From Psychroserpens algicola (GTDB lineage Bacteria; Bacteroidota; Bacteroidia; Flavobacteriales; Flavobacteriaceae): DNA of 64,000 bases. Both the position numbers and the translations under genes were made by a program. Below the pieces are notes generated by a model. That model did no database searches, was not told where the DNA came from, and was given only the letters and a program-made list of their open reading frames with translations. Of the stretch, positions 56,220-64,000 are shown piece after piece. The DNA is taken from the NCBI RefSeq assembly GCF_014526325.1, contig NZ_JACNMJ010000002.1:1-64000 (forward strand). Reading direction: 5' to 3'. Within the stretch, counting starts at the first letter, position 1. Every line of letters starts with the position of its first letter.

Positions 56220-57290
56220 TTAATTGATAGGATGCGCTTTGTGATAGTTTACTAAAAGCGCAACGACATAGCTATAACTATCCATTCCACCAGCTTGATT
56301 GTTTGACTTTAAAAAATTGCTGTAGGTTGCTTTAAAGAGTGGTTCTGCAGGATTTTGATAGTTGTCCCAAAAATCACGTACTTCTTGATAATTTTTTAAA
56401 ACGCCAATATGCACCTGATCTTTTAATTTTTCATAAAGATCTGGGTTACGCCTGTATACTTCATGCAAACAATGGCGAAGTGCAAAAGCATACCCAGAAT
56501 AATTAAAGTAAATATCAGGATGATGCATAGCGGCCATACTGCCGATAAAATTAGCCTCATTTTCGGCAGCATATCCCAATTGATGTGCTACCTCGTGACT
56601 TCCAGTTGTCGGGAATTTATATGTTGGAATTAAACCATCAACCTGTGCTTCATTAGTAAACGGATTTAAGTATCCTGAAAATCCCATGTACGTTAATGGC
56701 AAACTATATATAGAGCGCTTAATACTTCTAGGATGGTATGAAAGATATGGGAATTCCTCAGAAAGCTTATCGTAACCTTCTGGTACCATTTTTAAGACTT
56801 CAGTTTTTGTATAAGGCATGATAACTATGGTCGAATCGTTTGCTGCTAAATTAAGCTGAATTGCATTAGTTTTTTCAATTAATTGATTGGTTAACGCTAC
56901 TAATTCTTCGGTGGTATAATCATGTTCTAAACCTAGCGATTTATGCAAAGGCAAACGATAATAATTAAACGCCCAGAGTAGATGAAAAGCAAAATAGCCT
57001 AATGAAATTGCAGAAAGCACATCTAAAAACCAGTTTTTAGTATCTTTTAGTATTCGTTTTCTGTTTAAAATAAACCAACGGATAATATATATTCCTAGTA
57101 TGGTGTAAAGTACATCGCCAACAGAAAATGGGACCCATCCAAATACATAACGCATGAGCTTAGAAATCCAAATATATATGCTTTGACTATATACGGTCTC
57201 TATAAAATCAGGAAAGTAAGCCAGTATGTTCAGCAGAATAATCTGAGGAATAATAGATAGCGCAAGAATAAGCTTTTTATGTTTCAGCAT
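56220..57290 (-). CDS. DUF3810 membrane zinc-peptidase-like protein
   Basis: This 356-residue protein has three N-terminal transmembrane segments (about 8-26, 37-75 in part and 92-111) followed by an extracytoplasmic domain. That domain holds the gluzincin-like motif TGSHEVAHQLGYAAENEANF, in which HExxH (HEVAH) and a downstream Glu in AAENEANF could bind zinc. The segment YLNPFTNEAQVDGLIP precedes it. DUF3810 members carry this motif across Bacteroidota, so a membrane metallopeptidase is the reasonable inference, with no known substrate. A weak -7 match (57295-57302) is nearly at the ATG, so its promoter is unclear. Confidence 0.85.
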   Translation of the reverse strand: MLKHKKLILALSIIPQIILLNILAYFPDFIETVYSQSIYIWISKLMRYVFGWVPFSVGDVLYTILGIYIIRWFILNRKRILKDTKNWFLDVLSAISLGYFAFHLLWAFNYYRLPLHKSLGLEHDYTTEELVALTNQLIEKTNAIQLNLAANDSTIVIMPYTKTEVLKMVPEGYDKLSEEFPYLSYHPRSIKRSIYSLPLTYMGFSGYLNPFTNEAQVDGLIPTYKFPTTGSHEVAHQLGYAAENEANFIGSMAAMHHPDIYFNYSGYAFALRHCLHEVYRRNPDLYEKLKDQVHIGVLKNYQEVRDFWDNYQNPAEPLFKATYSNFLKSNNQAGGMDSYSYVVALLVNYHKAHPIN

Positions 57291-57314
57291 GATTCAAAAA
57301 TAGTAAAAAGAATG

Positions 57315-57322
57315 TACCTTTG
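57315..57322 (+). promoter_or_regulatory. -7 element TACCTTTG for pepD
   Basis: An exact TAnnTTTG match lies 20 bp before the ATG at 57343, in a 52-bp divergent spacer with the DUF3810 gene. Confidence 0.55.
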
Positions 57323-57342
57323 CTAAACTAAAAAATAACATA

Positions 57343-58806
57343 ATGAACTCAGAAATAAGACAACTAGAACCTAAACAACTTTGGAACAAATTTGCAGATC
57401 TAAATGCTGTTCCAAGACCTTCAAAAAAAGAAGAACGTGTTATCGCATTCATGAAAGATTTTGGAGCTAATTTAGGATTAGAAACGATTGAAGATGAAGT
57501 TGGTAATGTCATCATAAAGAAGCCTGCTACTAAAGGCATGGAAGATCGTAAAACCATAGTAATGCAATCGCATTTAGATATGGTGCATCAAAAAAATAAT
57601 GATACAGAATTTGATTTTGATACGCAAGGCATAGAAATGTATGTGGACGGAGATTGGGTGAGAGCGAAAGGTACTACCTTGGGTGCAGATAATGGATTAG
57701 GTGTTGCTACTATCATGGCGATTTTAGAAAGTAACGACATTCCTCATCCTGCAATAGAAGCTTTGTTTACTATTGATGAGGAAACAGGAATGACAGGAGC
57801 AATGGGTCTAAAAGGCGGTTTGCTTGAAGGTGAAATTCTTTTAAATCTCGATACCGAAGAAGATGATGAGATTGGTGTTGGTTGTGCAGGTGGAGTAGAT
57901 GTTACTGCAACAAGAACTTATGAGCAAGAAGAAACTCCAGAGTTTAAAATGGGTTTTAAAATTGCTGTTAAAGGGTTGCAAGGCGGACATTCTGGAATGC
58001 AAATTCACGAAGGATTAGGAAATGCAAATAAATTGATGAACCGTTTATTATTTGATGGTTTCGAAAATTTCGGATTGCGTATTTCTGAAATTGACGGCGG
58101 AAGTTTACGTAATGCAATTCCGAGAGAAAGTAATGCTATTGTTGCTATTGATGCAATTCATGAAGAGGCTTTTATTTCTGAAATGAAAACGATTGGAGAT
58201 GCAATCAAATTAGAATATGCAACGATGGAACCAGATCTAGTAATTGAAATTACTAAAACTGAGACACCGAAGCATATAATGGACTTAGGTGTTCAGGAAG
58301 GTTTGACAAGAGCTATTTACGCAGCTTTGAATGGCGTATATCGCATGAGTCCTGATATTCCTGATCTGGTAGAGACATCTAATAATATAGCTCGTGTTAT
58401 TGTAAAAGACGGACAAATTAAAATTGGATGTTTAACGAGAAGTTCGGTGGAAAGTTCTAAATGGGATTTAGCAAATATGTTACGTGCAACCTTTGAACTT
58501 ACGGGTTGTGAAGTGAGTTTTGATGGTGATTATCCTGGTTGGAAACCTAATATGGATTCGGATATACTGAAAGTAATGGTGCCACTTTATAAAGCGCTAA
58601 ATGATGGAGAAGAACCACACGTGGCCGCTTGTCATGCTGGATTAGAGTGTGGTATATTAGGGACAAATTATCCTGATATGGATATGATTAGTTTTGGACC
58701 AAATATCAAAGGTGCTCATTCACCTGATGAACGCGCTCAAATCTCTTCTGCTCAGAAATACTGGACTTATGTTTTAGAGATTTTAAAGCACATTCCGAAG
58801 AAATAA
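57343..58806 (+). CDS. pepD: Aminoacyl-histidine dipeptidase (M20 family)
   Basis: This 487-residue cytosolic M20 zinc peptidase resembles E. coli PepD (carnosinase-type dipeptidase). The metal and catalytic motifs are MQSHLDMVHQK, TTLGADNGLGVATIMA, TIDEETGMTGAMGLKGG, LNLDTEEDDEIGVGCAGG and CHAGLECGILG. The C-terminal HSPDERAQISSAQKYW is also standard. Length and motif order fit the family without gaps. It is monocistronic, with a -7 element upstream and a hairpin after the stop. Confidence 0.95.
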   Translation: MNSEIRQLEPKQLWNKFADLNAVPRPSKKEERVIAFMKDFGANLGLETIEDEVGNVIIKKPATKGMEDRKTIVMQSHLDMVHQKNNDTEFDFDTQGIEMYVDGDWVRAKGTTLGADNGLGVATIMAILESNDIPHPAIEALFTIDEETGMTGAMGLKGGLLEGEILLNLDTEEDDEIGVGCAGGVDVTATRTYEQEETPEFKMGFKIAVKGLQGGHSGMQIHEGLGNANKLMNRLLFDGFENFGLRISEIDGGSLRNAIPRESNAIVAIDAIHEEAFISEMKTIGDAIKLEYATMEPDLVIEITKTETPKHIMDLGVQEGLTRAIYAALNGVYRMSPDIPDLVETSNNIARVIVKDGQIKIGCLTRSSVESSKWDLANMLRATFELTGCEVSFDGDYPGWKPNMDSDILKVMVPLYKALNDGEEPHVAACHAGLECGILGTNYPDMDMISFGPNIKGAHSPDERAQISSAQKYWTYVLEILKHIPKK

Positions 58807-58826
58807 TTATTTGGTTAATACATATT

Positions 58827-58863
58827 AAAAAATCCCTAGCAATAATTTTGCTAGGGCTTTTTT
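58827..58863. terminator. Terminator between pepD and the cyclophilin-FKBP gene
   Basis: CCCTAGCAA and TTGCTAGGG form a nine-bp stem around a five-base loop, flanked by A and T runs. It lies between convergent genes and can act on both strands. Confidence 0.88.
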
Positions 58864-58880
58864 AATAATGTTTCTTAGGT

Positions 58881-60104
58881 TTATTCTGCAATACCAGTCA
58901 TTTCTAAAATAAATGTCAAATCGGTATTAGGTTTGATACCACCACGTCCACGCTCACCATAAGCTAAGTGAGATGGAATATAGAAAAATGCACGTTCACC
59001 TACTTTCATTGATGCGATAGCTTCTTTAAAGCCAGCAATCATTTGTGCATCTTTACGTATAGGCATTTCTGTAGGACCGTACATATTAGCATCTAATCGT
59101 CTTTGATCAAACATTCCATATTTTTCAGCAACAGATTGATCATTACTGTCAAATAAACGTCCGTCAGTAAAATACCCTTCATAGCTAATCATGGCTTTAT
59201 CACCTTCTTTAACTTTTACTCCAGTACCTTCAGTAATCACATATTTTTTTAAACCAGAAGCTAGAGTTGTCGCTTTAGAATTGTATTCATCTAATATCGG
59301 CTTTAGTGCTTTTGAAGCTTCAGCAGTTTTCTCTTCACGAATACGTTGCTCTTCTGCAGCTTTTAAGCGTGCATCTTCTTTAATTTTTTCAAATTCTTCT
59401 TCAACAACTGGAAGTTGTTCTTCAAAAGTTTTAGCAGCATTAAATGATTTGGCATCAGATCCTTTTCTAATGATATTAACTTTAGTGATATAAACATTTT
59501 CTAAAGGTTTATTTCTGGCACCAACTTTAACATTTGAGATTGAATCTTGTACTTCAATACCTTTTACCAGTTCACCAAATACTGAATGACAACTCACTCG
59601 TGGTTGATCACATGGTTTTAAGTTTCCTTCGGCATCGTATGCATCCAAACTAGGGTAAGGTACTTCGGTAATAAAGAACTGACTTCCGTTAGTATTAATG
59701 CCTCCACCATTAGCCATCGATAAGATTCCTCCCTTGTCATGCTTTAAGCTAGGATCAAAATCGGCAGTAAATTTATAACCAGGATTCCCACTACCTGTAG
59801 CAGTGTGGTCTCCGCCTTGAATCATAAATTTGTCCATAACTCTATGAAACGTTAGACTATCATAAAAAGGTTTTCCTTTAAATTCTTCGCTAACCATTGG
59901 GTGATTACCTTCAGCTAAGGCTACAAAATTCGCAACTGTTACTGGTACTTTTTTATAAAATAATTTAGCGACCATGGTGTCTTTAGATGTGACGATTTCG
60001 GCATAAAGACCGTCTTCTAAATCAGGATATTCTTCTTTACAGGATGTTACTGTTACCAGTAAACATAAGGTTAAAATTTGGAGTGTTCTGCTCATCAATT
60101 GCAT
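58881..60104 (-). CDS. Cyclophilin-FKBP fusion peptidyl-prolyl isomerase, lipoprotein
   Basis: This 407-residue lipoprotein (signal LQILTLCLLVTVTSC) has an N-terminal cyclophilin domain (about 30-215) with FHRVMDKFMIQGGDHTATG, SMANGGGINTNGSQFFIT and HSVFGELVKGIEV. An Ala/Glu/Lys-rich coiled linker (about 220-280) leads to a C-terminal FKBP domain (about 285-407) with GVKVKEGDKAMISYEGYFTD, MKVGERAFFYIPSHLAYG and PNTDLTFILEMTGI. Dual-family immunophilins of the cyclophilin-FKBP type have been described in flavobacteria. It probably folds periplasmic or exported proteins. It lies 16 bp downstream of gldI. ATG at 60095 is an alternative start. Confidence 0.92.
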   Translation of the reverse strand: MQLMSRTLQILTLCLLVTVTSCKEEYPDLEDGLYAEIVTSKDTMVAKLFYKKVPVTVANFVALAEGNHPMVSEEFKGKPFYDSLTFHRVMDKFMIQGGDHTATGSGNPGYKFTADFDPSLKHDKGGILSMANGGGINTNGSQFFITEVPYPSLDAYDAEGNLKPCDQPRVSCHSVFGELVKGIEVQDSISNVKVGARNKPLENVYITKVNIIRKGSDAKSFNAAKTFEEQLPVVEEEFEKIKEDARLKAAEEQRIREEKTAEASKALKPILDEYNSKATTLASGLKKYVITEGTGVKVKEGDKAMISYEGYFTDGRLFDSNDQSVAEKYGMFDQRRLDANMYGPTEMPIRKDAQMIAGFKEAIASMKVGERAFFYIPSHLAYGERGRGGIKPNTDLTFILEMTGIAE

Positions 60105-60120
60105 AGTTATTTATTTAGAT

Positions 60121-60660
60121 TTATTGATTTTGTTTTATTGAATTTACTGTGACTTTGACCATTAACGGAATATTAGTTCCTATTTTTTCATTATCTCCAT
60201 AATAGCCGTATGCTTTTTGTGATGGGAATAGAAACGTAACAGATTCACTTGGCTTCAGAAGCTTTAACCCTTCACGAAGTCCGGTGAAAATCTCTTCCTG
60301 ATCCATAGCATAATTTTGGTTACCGAGTTCATTTTCAGAATAAATAGTAATTCCTTTTAAATCTTTAACATTGTAGTCAAAGTTTACAATGTCACCAAAT
60401 TGAGGTGTAATGGTGTCTTTTTCTACTTTGGTATGGTAATAATACCAAAATCCAGTTGCCGAAGTTTTATAGTCATATTCTGGGTTTTGAGCAATAATAG
60501 CTTCGATACGTTTTCGCTCTCTTTCGTTGAGTTTTTTATTGCGTTCGGCAGATTCTTTTATAAACGAACCCGATTGTACTTGTTCTGGTTGACGCGCTTC
60601 TGGCGTTTTACAACTTACTACTAGTAACAGTACTATTATAACTTTATATACAATTTTCAT
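60121..60660 (-). CDS. gldI: Gliding-motility peptidyl-prolyl isomerase lipoprotein GldI
   Basis: This 179-residue lipoprotein has a signal ending in LLLVVSC and an FKBP-type PPIase domain with FGDIVNFDYNVKDLKGI, FTGLREGLKLLKPS and FPSQKAYGYYGDN. Size, lipobox and single FKBP domain match GldI, which in Flavobacterium johnsoniae is required for gliding and assists envelope-protein folding. It overlaps the DHH phosphoesterase gene by one base and precedes the second PPIase by 16 bp, an arrangement indicating one transcript. FKBP residues such as the Asp and Phe of the pocket are present (FDYNV). Confidence 0.9.
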   Translation of the reverse strand: MKIVYKVIIVLLLVVSCKTPEARQPEQVQSGSFIKESAERNKKLNERERKRIEAIIAQNPEYDYKTSATGFWYYYHTKVEKDTITPQFGDIVNFDYNVKDLKGITIYSENELGNQNYAMDQEEIFTGLREGLKLLKPSESVTFLFPSQKAYGYYGDNEKIGTNIPLMVKVTVNSIKQNQ

Positions 60661-61676
60661 TAGGCTTTGAGGTCTTGTTTGTATTGAGGCAATATACTAA
60701 TAAATTTATCAATAGTCTCACTTAGACTTAAATCACTTTTTCCACCAGCAGCATTGGTGTGGCCACCGCCTTCAAAGTGCGATCTTGATAATTGATTAAC
60801 GGAAAAACTCCCTTTACTACGTAGGGAAATTTTTATAATATTCTCTTGATGATTCTCAATAAAAATAGCTGCAAAAATGATGCCTTTCAAAGACAAACCA
60901 TAGTTTACAAACCCTTCTGTGTCACCTTTTTTGAAGTTAAAGGTATTAAGCTCTTCTTGAGATAAGGTAATGTAGGCTGTACGATATTCAGGAATCACTT
61001 TTAAATTACTAAGAGCTCTGCCTAATAACTGCAAACGCTCATAACTATTTGTATCATAAATATTATTGTGGATGTCAGAATTACGAGCTCCTTTTTCAAT
61101 GAGATTTCCTATAATATGGTGCGTTGCACTTGTTGTCGACGGAAATCGGAAGGATCCAGTATCTGTCATAATTCCGGTATACAAACAGGTAGCAATATCT
61201 GAATCAATTTTATCAATGTCATCCAGCATGGCTATAAAATTATATACCATTTCGCAAGTAGAAGACATCTTTACATCCGAATAGGTATACTTAGCATAAT
61301 CATCTGGTTGTTGGTGATGATCAATCATAATTTTAATACCATTAGCCATCTTAACTGGTTCTTCTAACTGGCCAATACGACTCAAAGAATTGAAGTCCAG
61401 AGTAAAAATAAGTTCTGCGTTAGTAATGAGTTCATCACATTGGGATGTATTGGCGTCATATTTAAGAATTGAAGCTTCATCAGGCATCCATTTTAAAAAA
61501 TCGGGATAATCATTAGGAGCAATAATGGTTGCCCTGTGATTACGTTTTTTTAAATAGTGATATAAACCAAGAGTAGATCCTATGGCATCACCATCGGGAT
61601 TTTTATGCGGAATAATTACAATGGCTTTTGGAGAACTTAAAAGCGATTTTATGCTATTAATGTCGTTTGTATTCAT
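60660..61676 (-). CDS. DHH/DHHA1 phosphoesterase (NrnA-like oligoribonuclease/pAp phosphatase)
   Basis: This 338-residue cytosolic phosphoesterase has an N-terminal DHH domain containing IIPHKNPDGDAIGSTLGL, FTLDFNSLSRIG and IMIDHHQQPDD (the DHH motif). The GIMTDTGSFRFP stretch follows, and the C-terminal DHHA1 domain ends with FEGGGHTNAAGG. This matches the NrnA family, which degrades short RNAs and 3'-phosphoadenosine 5'-phosphate. Which activity prevails here is not determinable. It heads the operon with gldI (one-base overlap) and the cyclophilin-FKBP protein. The link to gliding genes is positional. Confidence 0.9.
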   Translation of the reverse strand: MNTNDINSIKSLLSSPKAIVIIPHKNPDGDAIGSTLGLYHYLKKRNHRATIIAPNDYPDFLKWMPDEASILKYDANTSQCDELITNAELIFTLDFNSLSRIGQLEEPVKMANGIKIMIDHHQQPDDYAKYTYSDVKMSSTCEMVYNFIAMLDDIDKIDSDIATCLYTGIMTDTGSFRFPSTTSATHHIIGNLIEKGARNSDIHNNIYDTNSYERLQLLGRALSNLKVIPEYRTAYITLSQEELNTFNFKKGDTEGFVNYGLSLKGIIFAAIFIENHQENIIKISLRSKGSFSVNQLSRSHFEGGGHTNAAGGKSDLSLSETIDKFISILPQYKQDLKA

Positions 61677-61735
61677 AGACGACGAAGATACAATTTTTTA
61701 ATAATGGTTTATACTGAATTTTTAAAGAAATGTAT

Positions 61736-61743
61736 TACTTTTG
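61736..61743 (+). promoter_or_regulatory. -7 element TACTTTTG for ndk
   Basis: An exact TAnnTTTG match lies 21 bp before the ndk ATG at 61765. The same octamer precedes rnpB. Confidence 0.6.
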
Positions 61744-61764
61744 CAGCGAATTTAAAATAAACAA

Positions 61765-62184
61765 ATGGCAACAAATAGAACATTTACCATGCTTAAACCA
61801 GATTCTGTTGAAAAAGGGAATATTGGTGCAATTTTAGAAAAAATAACAGCTTCAGGTTTTAGAATCGTAGCGATGAAATTAACGCAAATGACCACTCAAG
61901 ATGCTCAGGCGTTTTATGCAGTTCACAGTGAAAGACCTTTCTTTGGTGAATTAGTAGAGTATATGACTCGCGGACCAATTGTAGCGGCTATTTTAGAAAA
62001 AGATAATGCAGTTGAAGACTTTAGAACTTTAATTGGTGCTACAAATCCTGCAGAAGCTGCTGAAGGAACTATTAGAAAATTATACGCAGCCTCTATTGGA
62101 GAAAATGCTGTTCACGGAAGTGATAGTGATGAAAATGCAGCTATTGAAGGTGCTTTTCACTTCTCTGGAAGAGAGATGTTTTAA
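61765..62184 (+). CDS. ndk: Nucleoside-diphosphate kinase
   Basis: This 139-residue enzyme transfers the gamma-phosphate from ATP to NDPs through a phosphohistidine. The catalytic His lies in [12 protein letters not shown], with [15 protein letters not shown] at the N-terminus and [16 protein letters not shown] and [13 protein letters not shown] in the core. The length and all active-site residues match the short bacterial form. It is monocistronic, with a consensus promoter element upstream and a strong terminator downstream. Confidence 0.97.
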   Translation: MATNRTFTMLKPDSVEKGNIGAILEKITASGFRIVAMKLTQMTTQDAQAFYAVHSERPFFGELVEYMTRGPIVAAILEKDNAVEDFRTLIGATNPAEAAEGTIRKLYAASIGENAVHGSDSDENAAIEGAFHFSGREMF

Positions 62185-62203
62185 GTATTATAAACATTAT
62201 TAT

Positions 62204-62237
62204 AAAAAAAGCGCAACCATCGGATGCGCTTTTTTTA
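62204..62237. terminator. Terminator between ndk and the small membrane protein gene
   Basis: AAAAAAAGCGCA and TGCGCTTTTTTT form a 12-bp stem with a nine-base loop between convergent genes, so it can act in both directions. Confidence 0.93.
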
Positions 62238-62262
62238 TAGGATATATCAATCAGGTTGCAAT

Positions 62263-62619
62263 TTAACCTTTTACCAGAACACTACATTGCTTACCAAGTA
62301 AAGCCGCAATTCCTGCAGCTAAGCCACCAACTAAACCTGTGATCAAAATTAGTAGATAAGGACTGCCTCCTAAGGGTAGAAGCACTGCTATTTTTTTGGC
62401 TAGTGTAAAATCATTGCCACTACTAATTATAAAAGCATGCACAGACCAAAATACAAGAATAGCCAAAAACGGTACTAGAAACACAGCAACTTTTTTTAAA
62501 CTAAAAAATAAAGCAGAGACAAATCCTGCAACCATAACAGACCACCAAGGCAAAAATTGTGATAAAATTAAAGCCAGTAAAAGTGTCACAACGAAGTTTA
62601 TAATGTTTTGCTTACTCAT
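62263..62619 (-). CDS. Small conserved membrane protein
   Basis: This 118-residue hydrophobic protein has about four membrane segments (INFVVTLLLALILSQFLPWW, MVAGFVSALFFSL, VAVFLVPFLAILVFWSVHAF and LILITGLVGGLAAGIAALLG). No catalytic residue or known domain is visible. Similar short membrane proteins follow penicillin acylase genes in some flavobacteria, by recollection only. Its start is 2 bp after the acylase stop, so the two are probably co-transcribed. Confidence 0.75.
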   Translation of the reverse strand: MSKQNIINFVVTLLLALILSQFLPWWSVMVAGFVSALFFSLKKVAVFLVPFLAILVFWSVHAFIISSGNDFTLAKKIAVLLPLGGSPYLLILITGLVGGLAAGIAALLGKQCSVLVKG

Positions 62620-62621
62620 AA

Positions 62622-64000
62622 TTACTTTGAAGGATTTAAAGTTTGTGTTGAAATTAGTCCACTGGTAGAATTTACATGTTGCATAAAGTTGAGCTCATAA
62701 TAACGTCCGGCTGCCCAGTCATCAATCATATTATCATAGTATTTACTGCCAGGGTTTCCCGATTGTCCACCAGGATAAATACCCAAAGCTTTTGGAGGTG
62801 AGCTCATTTCAACAATCATTCGCCAGGAGGGACCATGCGTACTAGATGTTGCATTGACAATATTTCGATCACCACCAATAGGTAAATCAAATCTCGAAAA
62901 CGCTGGTAAAGCCTGAAGCAAGTGACCAACACGAGTTCCTTTATAGGCTTGCCAGTTATAATCTCCGTTTTTAGCTTTCCAGTCTGTAAGTGTTTTAGCA
63001 GCCTCTTTAAATGCTAATACAAACAAATCATTGGCAGTTTCTTTTTCAGGAGTATCTAAGATGTCCATGAATGAATCTTCAGGGTGATTCTTTAGAAGAT
63101 AGATAGCTTGATAAGCATAAGGTGTGACTAATAGTTCATCTTCAGAATCAAACTCATCCCAAATCATATTATAAAGTTTAGACCACCAGGCTGTCCATAT
63201 GCTAGGACCAATTTGATCAATATCATTATTTAAATCCCATGATTTTACCTGATTATAAATTTCTAGTTCTTCCGAAGTCAATAATGAAATATCCATCGAT
63301 GTTATCATATGCGGAAGTAATTCTGCAGCTTTCAGGTTGTAATTGTTATTGTGCAAATCTTTAAAATCATCAATGCTAAACTTTTCTTTAGATTTAAAAA
63401 AGTCATTAATCACTCTATTTCTGTAAGTTTCATAACCGTCATTAAACACATAAAACGGATAATTTTCATCAACAGGATGTTGATTTGCAGAACTCACAAA
63501 ACCGCGTTCAGGATTTTTAACATGTGCATTAAATTCTTGTGGAATAAAACTTTGCCAATCGTGTTCAGGGTTTGTTCCATCCATCAAAAATTTACCTTGA
63601 CCTTTCCATTTATTTGGAAATAAGCCTTGAATCCAGATGGCGATATCACCTTCGGTAGATGCAAAGACAAAGTTTTGAGCAGGAGCTGTATACGTTTTTA
63701 AGGCGTTAACATAATCCTCATAATTTTTAGATTTGTTTAAAGCTAAAAACGGAAGTTGGTTATTGCCACCAATTAAACCAATCCACTGCATCGCATAGCC
63801 AGCCTTAGGATTGTCACTTTTAAAAGTATGGTCATAAGTCACAGGACCATGATGCGTATAAATTACCGAATCTACTACTGTTGCAGCTCCTTTTACTTTA
63901 ATTTTCTCGACGCGAACACTGGTGTTTTTCCATTGGTTATCATGTTTATATTGTGTTCGAGATGCATCTTTAAATTCTATTTTATACCAATCTAGCACAT
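62622..64000 (-). CDS. Penicillin acylase family protein, partial (N-terminus beyond right edge)
   Basis: This frame is open through the right edge, so only the last ~459 codons are seen. The GTG at 63998 is just an in-frame codon, not a trusted start. The visible part is the beta-chain-like region of an Ntn-type penicillin acylase, with IYTHHGPVTYD, ASTEGDIAIWIQGLFP, GFVSSANQHPVDENYP and INDFFKSKEKFSIDDF. The expected signal peptide, alpha chain and autocatalytic Ser lie outside the window. In Bacteroidota such proteins are periplasmic amidases acting on acyl-amides such as homoserine lactones or lactam-like compounds, and the substrate here is unknown. The small membrane protein gene follows after 2 bp. 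Confidence 0.88.
   Translation of the reverse strand, partial: VLDWYKIEFKDASRTQYKHDNQWKNTSVRVEKIKVKGAATVVDSVIYTHHGPVTYDHTFKSDNPKAGYAMQWIGLIGGNNQLPFLALNKSKNYEDYVNALKTYTAPAQNFVFASTEGDIAIWIQGLFPNKWKGQGKFLMDGTNPEHDWQSFIPQEFNAHVKNPERGFVSSANQHPVDENYPFYVFNDGYETYRNRVINDFFKSKEKFSIDDFKDLHNNNYNLKAAELLPHMITSMDISLLTSEELEIYNQVKSWDLNNDIDQIGPSIWTAWWSKLYNMIWDEFDSEDELLVTPYAYQAIYLLKNHPEDSFMDILDTPEKETANDLFVLAFKEAAKTLTDWKAKNGDYNWQAYKGTRVGHLLQALPAFSRFDLPIGGDRNIVNATSSTHGPSWRMIVEMSSPPKALGIYPGGQSGNPGSKYYDNMIDDWAAGRYYELNFMQHVNSTSGLISTQTLNPSK

Noticed and set aside
57295-57302. A TATTTTTG match as the promoter of the DUF3810 gene
   Set aside because: It ends 4 bp from the ATG, which would leave almost no leader. It is kept only as a note because the spacer also contains the pepD element.

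Overview
The window is from a low-GC member of the Bacteroidota, most likely the family Flavobacteriaceae. The evidence is a GldI gliding-motility lipoprotein, type IX secretion (T9SS) sorting tails, Bacteroidota-typical DUF families (DUF349, DUF3810, DUF3822, DUF4126, DUF368), a cyclophilin-FKBP fusion, and -7 elements of the form TAnnTTTG 5-42 bp upstream of several genes. The genus cannot be fixed from the sequence. Most of the window is ordinary chromosomal core. The accessory-looking parts are the giant surface protein at the left edge and a few secreted proteins.

Layout. 1-9759 (minus): a surface-protein locus made of a small secreted protein followed by a giant repeat protein of more than 3,090 codons that runs off the left edge. 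10070-13515 (plus): SixA-like phosphatase, polyphosphate kinase and Ppx/GppA, a polyphosphate operon. 13670-14206: outer-membrane beta-barrel. 14267-15796 (minus): secreted META-like protein with a T9SS tail. 18705-15832 (minus): dnaX, a lipoprotein and miaE. 18810-19124 (plus): RNase P RNA. 22019-19177 (minus): membrane protein, actin-fold-like DUF3822 protein and rsmD, then a secreted NTF2-like protein. 22224-28051 (plus): RecD-like helicase, DUF4126 protein, then kdsB, HAD phosphatase, CAT-like acyltransferase, KdnB-like dehydrogenase and PlsC-like acyltransferase, a probable LPS inner-core/lipid module. 46272-28278 (minus): a long series including an rRNA/tRNA methyltransferase, a CAAX-type M48 protease, two envelope proteins, a RelA/SpoT homologue, fur-purA, an OstA/LptA-like protein with a class-III aminotransferase, a TPR protein, two tandem DUF368 (PopT-type) transporters with aroE, a DUF349 protein and an NTF2-like protein. 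46448-51783 (plus): a large T9SS-exported CUB-like protein and a lipoprotein. 57290-51842 (minus): a DUF3810 HExxH membrane protein and two amidohydrolase-family exoproteins. 57343-58806 (plus): PepD dipeptidase. 61676-58881 (minus): NrnA-like DHH phosphoesterase, GldI and a cyclophilin-FKBP lipoprotein. 61765-62184 (plus): ndk. 62619-62263 and the right edge (minus): a small membrane protein and the C-terminal part of a penicillin acylase.

Themes. Much of the window concerns the cell envelope: Kdo-type sugar activation, a Kdo 8-oxidase homologue, a lipid acyltransferase, undecaprenyl-phosphate transport, LPS transport, gliding/secretion foldases and T9SS cargo. The most unusual structure is the higher-order repeat in the giant adhesin. 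Its 97- and 92-residue modules are arranged as A-B-C2, A-B-C6 and A-B-C3, so the C module varies in copy number within a single gene. The second point of interest is a KdnB homologue four genes from kdsB with no KdnA aminotransferase in the window. I found no tRNA, rRNA, CRISPR array, insertion sequence or prophage.
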